NCBI GenBank assembly: GCA_033764265.1 | Contig: JANRJB010000207.1 | Coordinates: 1-14,718, forward strand | DNA: 14,718 nucleotides | DNA from: VGEM01 sp033764265 | Lineage (GTDB): Bacteria; Pseudomonadota; Alphaproteobacteria; Rhodospirillales; Rhodospirillaceae | Direction: 5' to 3' | Part shown: positions 5,644 through 11,287 of the stretch, piece after piece | How positions within the stretch are numbered: position 1 is the stretch's first letter | How the letters are laid out: every line of letters begins with the position of its first letter | The notes under the pieces: generated by a model | What the model was told of the DNA's origin: nothing | The model's database searches: none | The model's input: the letters and a program-made list of their open reading frames with translations, nothing else | Translations under genes and position numbers: made by a program

Positions 5644-6332
5644 CGCGCGTCTCCTGACAGTTCGACCAATTCGTACGTCTGCTTGCGGTAAACCCACTGC
5701 ACTTTGACCGGAACATAATCCGTCGCTGTGACCCACAGGTCAGCCGGCGGTTTGTCCGGAAATAGGTCCTGGAAGTGCTCGACGTCGAAGGCGCCGGCCC
5801 GCACCGTCAGTTTTTCCCGACCGACATAGCGCCGTCGCTTGCGGCCGGTTGATGGCGTCAGCAAGGGGCCGGACCCGCCGTTGGACTGGATTGAGGTGGA
5901 GAAACGCACACCTGGCGGCAGCGCTTCGTGCCCGGGCTCGCGGTTCGGGAAGTGCGCCAGACCCCAGGCGTCGGCATGGACCGGATGCGTGCCCAACTCG
6001 CCCGCGGGGCCGTCGAGATCGAATGCCTGCGACCAGCGGCCTTCCAAGGCCGTCACCGCATGGCACTCGGCGGCGCGATGGGTGAAGCGAAACCAAGTCG
6101 ACCCCACGAACGCGCCGTCGGTCACGATACGGACGAAGGCGTCGATGGGATACCAATCGGCGCCGACAGTTGCGACCACATCGCGCAGAAGTTTGTCGTC
6201 CTCCAGTTCGCAGATCGCGCGCAAGATACGCGTGCCATCGGCCTGAATGGTGACATGGAACATCTCGCGGCCCATCTCGCCGACGCCGTCGGTCAGGTAA
6301 AGGACTTTGCCCGTGTAGGACCGGTGCCGCAT
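5640..6332 (-). CDS. Conserved protein of unknown function, 230-aa paralogue A (DUF3108-like C-terminal part)
   Basis: This is the first gene of the - strand operon. It has exactly the same length as copy B and more than half its residues are identical by eye. Visible blocks are MRHRSYTGKVLYLTDG (1-16), GEMGREMF (18-25), FRFTHRAAEC (81-90), GTHPVHADAWGLA (114-126), SNGGSGPLLTPSTGR (150-164), YVGREKLTVRAGAFDVEHFQ (169-188) and YVPVKVQW (206-213). The two His in GTHPVH and the conserved Asp-Ala-Trp look like functional positions. No signal peptide is present. The ATG at 6332 is supported by the matching start of copy B, although its leader (GTCCTCCA just before the ATG) has no Shine-Dalgarno sequence. 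The gene is divergent from the FGE-like gene, with only 52 bp between the starts. Function is unknown. Confidence 0.82.
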   Translation of the reverse strand: MRHRSYTGKVLYLTDGVGEMGREMFHVTIQADGTRILRAICELEDDKLLRDVVATVGADWYPIDAFVRIVTDGAFVGSTWFRFTHRAAECHAVTALEGRWSQAFDLDGPAGELGTHPVHADAWGLAHFPNREPGHEALPPGVRFSTSIQSNGGSGPLLTPSTGRKRRRYVGREKLTVRAGAFDVEHFQDLFPDKPPADLWVTATDYVPVKVQWVYRKQTYELVELSGDAR

Positions 6333-6384
6333 TGGAGGACGCCACGTTTGGGCCTATGGTAATCGACACGACCGGGGGTGCACC
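6333..6384. promoter_or_regulatory. Compact divergent intergenic region
   Basis: Only 52 bp separate the starts of the divergent 230-aa paralogue A and the FGE-like gene, so both promoters, or one of them plus part of a coding region, must fit here or reach into the neighbours. A GGGGGTG stretch just before ATG 6385 can serve as ribosome-binding site for the + strand gene. No good -35/-10 pair is obvious on either strand. Confidence 0.4.
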
Positions 6385-7311
6385 ATGATTCGCATGCTGC
6401 TGATCGCTTTACTCATGCCGCTGGCGGCGTTGGCCGAAGGGCAGGGGCCACAGACATTCAAGGACTGCGCCGACTGCCCCGACATGGTGGTGATTCCCGC
6501 CGGCGGCTTCACGATGGGCGCCCCCGAGAGCGAAAGCCAGAATCGCAAGTTCGGCTGGGGCGGTCCGCCGATCGAGGTTCGCATCGCCGAGCCGTTCGCC
6601 CTTGCGGCCACCGAAATCACACGCGCCCAATTCGCCGCATTCGTGGCCGCGACCGGCTACGTCCAGGACGGGCGCTGTCGCTCCATCTGGGAAAAGCGTC
6701 TGGCGGACCCCACCAAGGTCTCGTGGCTCGATCCGTCGTGGCCCAACGGCGAGAAGCAGGCCGATGATCATCCGGTGGTCTGTATCGGCTTCGAGGACGC
6801 CCAAGCTTATGTCGCATGGCTGAACCGCTTGGCCGCAGGCAAGCGAACCTATGCGCTGCCCAGCGAAGCCCAGTTCGAATATGCCGCCCGGGCCGGTACG
6901 ACAGGGCCGCGGCCGTGGCCAGGCCCCGTCGAAGAGTCGTGCAAGTACGCGAATGTCGGAGACGAGAGTTACTTGAAAATCATTCCCGATTACGGCGCGA
7001 TCGCTTGCAACGACGGCTATGCGTTCACCTCGCCGGTCACGGCGTTCCCCGCGAACGCATTTGGGGTTCACGACATGCTGGGTAATGTGTGGGAATGGGT
7101 GCAGGACTGCCGTGCCGAAGACTTGGGCGCGACACCGCGCGACGGCAAACCGCTCGAAAACCCACCGGCGGATTGCAAGCGCCGGGTGCTGCGCAGCTCT
7201 GGCTACAGCTCGGCCGACTGGTATACCCGCGTCACCACCCGCGGCGGCGATCCAGTGCCAGGTACGCGCCTGGTCGTGCTGGGATTCCGCGTCGCGGCGA
7301 CGGTGGACTAG
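6385..7311 (+). CDS. Exported SUMF1/formylglycine-generating-enzyme-like protein lacking the catalytic cysteines
   Basis: This 308-residue protein has a Sec signal peptide (residues 1-17, ending PLAALA). FKDCADCPDMVVIPAGGFTM (25-44) marks the start of an FGE-sulfatase (SUMF1) domain that spans the rest. Typical landmarks follow: TEITRAQFAAFV (76-87), DHPVVCIGFEDAQAYVAWLN (128-147), YALPSEAQFEYAARAGT (156-172), NAFGVHDMLGNVWEWVQD (224-241), RVLRSSGY (267-274) and LGFRVA (299-304). True FGEs oxidise a sulfatase Cys using two copper-binding cysteines near RVLRGGS. Here those positions read Ser276 and Thr281, so sulfatase activation is very unlikely and no sulfatase gene is nearby. The domain may act as a binding or structural module, as in many bacterial SUMF1 proteins. 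CxxC at 28-31 is common in this subgroup. The gene ends 1 bp from the opposing MFS gene. Confidence 0.92.
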   Translation: MIRMLLIALLMPLAALAEGQGPQTFKDCADCPDMVVIPAGGFTMGAPESESQNRKFGWGGPPIEVRIAEPFALAATEITRAQFAAFVAATGYVQDGRCRSIWEKRLADPTKVSWLDPSWPNGEKQADDHPVVCIGFEDAQAYVAWLNRLAAGKRTYALPSEAQFEYAARAGTTGPRPWPGPVEESCKYANVGDESYLKIIPDYGAIACNDGYAFTSPVTAFPANAFGVHDMLGNVWEWVQDCRAEDLGATPRDGKPLENPPADCKRRVLRSSGYSSADWYTRVTTRGGDPVPGTRLVVLGFRVAATVD

Positions 7312-7312
7312 T

Positions 7313-8614
7313 TCACACCCGTTCCTTGGCTTTCGCAAGGTCGGCGGGAAGGTGCTTGCCGCCGAAGTAGAAGTGAATGCCGGCCCAGACACCGAAAAAC
7401 GGGACCACCAGCATCAGCGCGTAGCGCAGCGACTCCTCGCCCGCCCAGGGCCGAACCAAGTCGCTGGCCGCGCCCACCATCTGCGGCCCTATGCCCAGCC
7501 CGATGATCCCGGCGAAAAACAGCGAGAGCGCCGGGAACGAACTGCGCATGCGCACGCCCGCCAGCCCCTGCAGGATCGCGCTGTAGATCGGCAGGTGCAC
7601 GGGGCACAGAATCAACGGCACCCCGATCAGCACGACGGCGACTACCTGATTGTCGGAGGCGAAACACAATGCGCCGATCAGCGATCCGGTCGTGGTGGTG
7701 ATGCACGGCAGCCACGCCATCCAGCGCTTATCGTGGGCGCCGATTCGATCGGCGAGGTAACCTCCGACCAGCGTGCCCATCATGCCGCCGGCGCCAATGG
7801 CCGGGGCGAGCCACGTGCCGATCTCGCCGGTCGACATGCCGAATGAGCGCGACAAGAATGACGGGGCCCAGACCGACACCGCGGTATAGACCAGGCCGGT
7901 GAACGAGGTGCCCAGCATGCAGTGGATGAAGGCCGGAATGGTCAACAGGGTCTTCACCACCTCCAGGAACGGCGGCGGTTTGCCCGGGTCGACGTAACCA
8001 TCGGCCAGCCCGCGCGGCGTTTCCTTCACCGTCAGCCACACCAGCACCGCGACGGCGATTCCCGGAAAACCGAGCGCGAAAAACGCGACGCGCCAGCCGA
8101 AAATCTCCGTCAGCCAGCCGCCGGCGACGTACGCGATCACGCTGCCGAGCGGCACGCCCATGGCCATGATGCCGAACGCGGTTGCGCGTCGGCCGGGCGG
8201 AAATATGTCGGACACCAGCGAATGTCCGGCCGGCGACAGCCCCGCCTCGCCGAAGCCGACGCCGAAACGGGCCACCGCCATATGTAAGAAGTTGGTCGCC
8301 CAGCCCGACAAGGCCGTCATCAGGCTCCAAAACCCGACGCACAGCGCCAGCACATTGCGCCGGTTGAAGTGGTCGGCGGCGCGGCCGATGGGGATGCCGG
8401 CCACGGAGAAAAACAACGCGAACGCCAAACCGGTGATGAACCCCAGCTGCGTGTCCGACAGGTTCAGGTCGGCCTTGATCTGCGGCAGCATGATCGCCGG
8501 CAATTGCCGGTCGATGTAGTTGAGTACGCCGCACAAAGTCAGCAGCGTCACAAGGTAGCGGGCGTACCCGGGCGTGATGCCTGGCGGCAGGTCCGGTTTG
8601 GCGGGCCGCTCCAC
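7313..8614 (-). CDS. Spinster/ACS-type MFS transporter
   Basis: This 433-residue inner-membrane protein has about 12 hydrophobic segments. GTG 8614 is taken as the start: it overlaps the nitrilase stop as TAGTG (8612-8616), and no ATG occurs nearby in frame. The first helix carries NYIDR (32-36), common in the spinster and anion:cation symporter branches. The MFS motif-A loop is GRAADHFNRRN (77-87). The block RFGVGFGEAGLSPAGHSLVS (116-135) followed by FPPGRRATAFG is typical of the same branch. A long cytoplasmic loop with GYVDPGKPPPF (206-216) joins the two halves. It probably takes up or expels an organic acid or related small molecule by ion coupling. Translational coupling with the amidase-like gene suggests that it moves that enzyme's substrate or product; that link is inference. 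Confidence 0.92.
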   Translation of the reverse strand: MERPAKPDLPPGITPGYARYLVTLLTLCGVLNYIDRQLPAIMLPQIKADLNLSDTQLGFITGLAFALFFSVAGIPIGRAADHFNRRNVLALCVGFWSLMTALSGWATNFLHMAVARFGVGFGEAGLSPAGHSLVSDIFPPGRRATAFGIMAMGVPLGSVIAYVAGGWLTEIFGWRVAFFALGFPGIAVAVLVWLTVKETPRGLADGYVDPGKPPPFLEVVKTLLTIPAFIHCMLGTSFTGLVYTAVSVWAPSFLSRSFGMSTGEIGTWLAPAIGAGGMMGTLVGGYLADRIGAHDKRWMAWLPCITTTTGSLIGALCFASDNQVVAVVLIGVPLILCPVHLPIYSAILQGLAGVRMRSSFPALSLFFAGIIGLGIGPQMVGAASDLVRPWAGEESLRYALMLVVPFFGVWAGIHFYFGGKHLPADLAKAKERV

Positions 8615-9681
8615 TATTCCGCCGCCCGGCGTACGCCGTCGTCGGGATAGTTGATCACGCCCATCGACTCCATGTTCTTCAGGGCCTGGGCCTGGATTTC
8701 CATGATGCGCTGCTTGGAGTCCATCGGCTGATCGGCGAACTGATTCGCAGGGTAGAAGACCGTTGAATTGTATAGCGGCCGATAAATCTCGATGCGCTGG
8801 CGCAACAGCCGGTTGCCGGCGCCCGGCTGCATCCGGGCCCGCCGCAGCGCTTCGACGTCGATGGTGGTGCTGGCGGTGGTGCATTCACCCGGCCCGCCGG
8901 TGGCCGCCAGCACCAAGCCGTTGTAATCGATGATCTTGGAGTTGCCGAGTGTCTGGCCCTCGGGAAGGTAAGTCCCCAACTGACCGGTGGCGTTGCACGA
9001 GACCAGGTACATCATGTTCTCGGCGGCGCGGACCTTCTTGGCCGACTCCCATGCCCATTTGTCGCCCAGGCCCTGGTCGGAGGTGGGGTGCAGCAGCACC
9101 TCGGCGCCGCGGAACATGAACATGCGCGCGGCTTCCGGGTACATGATCTCGCCGCACGGCATGATCGCCAGGTTGCCCAGTTCGGTCTTGGCCACCGGGA
9201 AGGTGCCTTCGATGCCGTGCTTGGCGAAGTACTTGTCCATGAAATCGTGTGGACTGCCGGTATGTACCGTGTTGATGCGCCGGTACTTGATCAGGATTTC
9301 GCCGCTCGGGCCGATGATGAAGCTGCAGTTGAAGTAGCGTCCCGGCCAATCCGCCGTACGCTCATAAGCATTCATGCCGATGTAGCACTTCAGGTCCTGG
9401 GCCGCCTTTTGGAAGCGCTCGGTGACAGGGCCGGGAATTTCGATGCAGGCCTTGTCAATCCATTCGGCCGCCGTTTCGTGCAGCGGAAATCCGGTCAGCG
9501 CGAATTCGGGGAACAGGAACAGATGCTTGCCGCCGCCACCCATGCGACCGGCGGCCCGGATCAACTGCAGCCAGCGGTCCACACTCTTGCCGACGATCGC
9601 CATGGCCTCATCGCGACTGTTGGCGCTGTTGACGCAGTGCGTAAAGACCTGCACGCAGGTCGCGGTCCAGGGTTGGATCAT
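8614..9681 (-). CDS. Nitrilase-superfamily carbon-nitrogen hydrolase (aliphatic amidase-like) with Lys-to-Arg at the catalytic lysine
   Basis: This 355-residue cytoplasmic protein has the CN-hydrolase fold. The catalytic Glu lies in FLFPEFALTGFP (Glu59). GPSGEILIKYRRIN (124-137) is the strand that normally ends YRK. The nucleophile motif is PCGEIMYPEAAR (Cys176), followed by RGAEVLLHPTSD. Members hydrolyse amides, nitriles or carbamoyl groups with a Glu-Lys-Cys triad. Here the expected Lys is Arg135, although Lys132 is close. The C-terminal 80 residues (from about STTIDVEALRRAR) extend past the core, with a tail like those that mediate oligomer contacts in aliphatic amidases. The substrate is unknown. 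A GAAAGGA site precedes ATG 9681. The gene is divergent from an exported amidohydrolase and is followed, with a 1-bp overlap, by the MFS gene. Confidence 0.9.
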   Translation of the reverse strand: MIQPWTATCVQVFTHCVNSANSRDEAMAIVGKSVDRWLQLIRAAGRMGGGGKHLFLFPEFALTGFPLHETAAEWIDKACIEIPGPVTERFQKAAQDLKCYIGMNAYERTADWPGRYFNCSFIIGPSGEILIKYRRINTVHTGSPHDFMDKYFAKHGIEGTFPVAKTELGNLAIMPCGEIMYPEAARMFMFRGAEVLLHPTSDQGLGDKWAWESAKKVRAAENMMYLVSCNATGQLGTYLPEGQTLGNSKIIDYNGLVLAATGGPGECTTASTTIDVEALRRARMQPGAGNRLLRQRIEIYRPLYNSTVFYPANQFADQPMDSKQRIMEIQAQALKNMESMGVINYPDDGVRRAAE

Positions 9682-9844
9682 CGGCGTGTCCTTTCGGTCG
9701 AAGCGGCGGGCGCCATCCTTTCACCGCTGTTTCCCGGCAGCAAGGCGGCCGATGCGTGTGTTCGCAAGCAGACCGCATATTCGTGGTGCGGTCGGCGCCA
9801 CTTCGGCGCACAATCTTGCCCGCACGGCGAGGAGGGGGCCTTCC
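9682..9844. promoter_or_regulatory. Divergent intergenic region between the nitrilase-like and amidohydrolase genes
   Basis: This 163-bp non-coding stretch separates two divergent start codons and must carry the promoters for both. It holds a Shine-Dalgarno stretch at each end (GAAAGGA on the - strand, AGGAGG at 9830-9835 on the + strand) and a 7-bp inverted repeat, listed separately. I could not place convincing -35/-10 pairs. Confidence 0.5.
9771..9793. repeat. Inverted repeat, candidate operator
   Basis: GACCGCA (9771-9777) and TGCGGTC (9787-9793) are perfect 7-bp inverted arms separated by 9 nt. The repeat lies in the divergent intergenic region, about 50 bp before the amidohydrolase start and 90 bp before the nitrilase-like start. 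That position and symmetry fit a dimeric regulator's site. There is no T run, so it is not a terminator. No regulator gene is found in the window. Confidence 0.4.
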
Positions 9845-11200
9845 ATGCGCACGATTTCATGCCTGTTCGCGCTGATTATGGTTGCCGCGGTCGGCGCCAC
9901 ACCACGCGCCGACATCGCGATAACCAATGTCTCGCTCCTGGACGGTTCGGGCGGGCTCGCCCAGCCCGGCATGACCGTTGTTGTCGGTGGCGATCGCGTC
10001 ACCGCGGTTGGTCCCACGGTCACGGTGAACGTCCCACGTGCGGCGCAGCGCATCGACGGGACCGGCAAGTTTCTCATGCCTGGCTTGATGGACATGCATA
10101 TCCATCTCGTCGGCGCCGGGCAGTGGCGCGGACTGTCCAATCCGCCGGGCGTGGAAATCGACCGGGATGCGGCGCGATCGGCGCTGCATAGCTATCTCTA
10201 TTTTGGGGTCACTTCGGTCTATGACGCCGGCAACAATCCGGATCTGATTCTCGACCTGCGTGCCAAGGAACGTGCCGGCGCCCTGGTCAGCCCGCGCATC
10301 TTTGCCACTGGCCACGCCATCAGTTATCCCGGCAGCTGGATGGCGGGCTCGTTCCATGGCGTCGGCGCACCTGACTGGCCCGACACGATCAAGCTGCTCG
10401 ATGCCCAGGTTTCCGCCGGGCCCGACGTACAGAAATTGGTCCTGGAGCGATTCGGCCTCGGTCCGAACCCGCTCGCCCCGCACCTGCCCGTCGATCTGAT
10501 GGGAAAGATCATCGACTACATGCGCGCCAAGGGCATCCGCACGACCATCCACGCCACCACCGAGAGCCTGGCGCGCGACGCGCTTGATGCCGGCATCGAC
10601 AGCTTCGCTCATCCGGTCGCTACCGGCCGCATGAGCGACGCTTACGTCAAACTGCTTGCTGAACGGCAAATACCGGTCGCCACCACGTTGTCGGTGTACG
10701 ACGAGATTATCCGCCTGGGCGAAGACCCAAGCTATCTGGACGATGAAATGTTCACCGACGTGCTCTCCGCCGAGGAAATCGCGGCGCGGAAAGAACAAGG
10801 TCCGGCGCGGTTCGCGTCGCTGGGGTGGACGAGCTGGTTCAAGGCGTTGAACCCCTACCTGCGCGAAAACGTGAAGAAGTTGCATGACGCCGGCGGGGTC
10901 GTGGTGCTGGCCACCGACCGCAGCGAAGGCCCCATGATTCACCGCGAATTGGAACTGTTGGCCGAAATCGGAATTCCGCCGGCCGACATCGTGCGAATCG
11001 GCACACTGAACGGCGCAAAGTACCTGGGGCGCGAGGCCGATCTCGGCACCATCGCGCCCGGTAAGCTGGCCGACCTTCTCCTGCTCGACGCCGACCCCAC
11101 CGCCGACGTGCGAAATGCCCGTCGCATCAATACGGTGATCAAGGGCGGCCAAGTGATCGACCGCAGTAAACTCGATCTTCCCGTCAACGCGCGCCGTTGA
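9845..11200 (+). CDS. Exported metal-dependent amidohydrolase
   Basis: This 451-residue protein starts at ATG 9845, behind a strong AGGAGG site with 9-nt spacing. A longer in-frame opening to 9422 runs through the divergent gene and is rejected. Residues 1 to about 22 (MRTISCLFALIMVAAVGATP) form a Sec signal peptide. The mature protein has the small beta-sandwich (AITNVSLLDGSG) wrapped around a TIM barrel. The metal ligands are visible: His85 and His87 in MDMHIH, a likely carboxylated Lys197 (VQKLVL), His236 (TIHATT), His256 (FAHP) and Asp358 (LATDRS). The closing block LNGAKYLGREADLGTIAPGK (388-407) is typical of imidazolonepropionase-like amidohydrolases and periplasmic prolidase-type dipeptidases. 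It likely hydrolyses an amide, cyclic amide or dipeptide bond in the periplasm; the exact substrate is unknown. Confidence 0.95.
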   Translation: MRTISCLFALIMVAAVGATPRADIAITNVSLLDGSGGLAQPGMTVVVGGDRVTAVGPTVTVNVPRAAQRIDGTGKFLMPGLMDMHIHLVGAGQWRGLSNPPGVEIDRDAARSALHSYLYFGVTSVYDAGNNPDLILDLRAKERAGALVSPRIFATGHAISYPGSWMAGSFHGVGAPDWPDTIKLLDAQVSAGPDVQKLVLERFGLGPNPLAPHLPVDLMGKIIDYMRAKGIRTTIHATTESLARDALDAGIDSFAHPVATGRMSDAYVKLLAERQIPVATTLSVYDEIIRLGEDPSYLDDEMFTDVLSAEEIAARKEQGPARFASLGWTSWFKALNPYLRENVKKLHDAGGVVVLATDRSEGPMIHRELELLAEIGIPPADIVRIGTLNGAKYLGREADLGTIAPGKLADLLLLDADPTADVRNARRINTVIKGGQVIDRSKLDLPVNARR

Positions 11201-11287
11201 CCGCAACGCGGTGAACGCATCACCCGCTGTTCGATGTTCTGGCTGAGACCGATAGAGTGCGGTCGCAGTCGAAGTCGAGAGGGTCGG

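Noticed and set aside
4484..5716. A 410-codon - strand frame overlapping the DUF1838 gene and the 230-aa paralogues.
   Set aside because: It runs out of phase through genes supported by paralogy, ATGA coupling and a Tat signal; its translation is Arg/Gly-rich and low in complexity.
6409..7392. A 327-codon - strand frame opposite the FGE-like gene.
   Set aside because: It mirrors the codon pattern of the FGE-like gene, whose protein has clear SUMF1 landmarks and a signal peptide.
8617..8884. N-terminal extension of the MFS gene up to 8884.
   Set aside because: The extra 90 residues lie out of phase inside the nitrilase-like gene, are His/Arg-rich and contain no membrane segment. GTG 8614 fits the TAGTG coupling.
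9422..9844. N-terminal extension of the amidohydrolase up to 9422.
   Set aside because: It would run through the start of the divergent nitrilase-like gene and hide a clean signal peptide. ATG 9845 has a strong AGGAGG site at good spacing.
11201..11211. Hairpin CCGC-AAC-GCGG right after the amidohydrolase stop, as a possible terminator.
   Set aside because: The stem is only 4 bp and no T run follows, and the next gene on the same strand starts soon after.
11261..11287. Repeated GTCG(A) units before the 589-aa gene, as a possible direct-repeat operator.
   Set aside because: The units are too short and irregularly spaced to tell from chance in GC-rich DNA.
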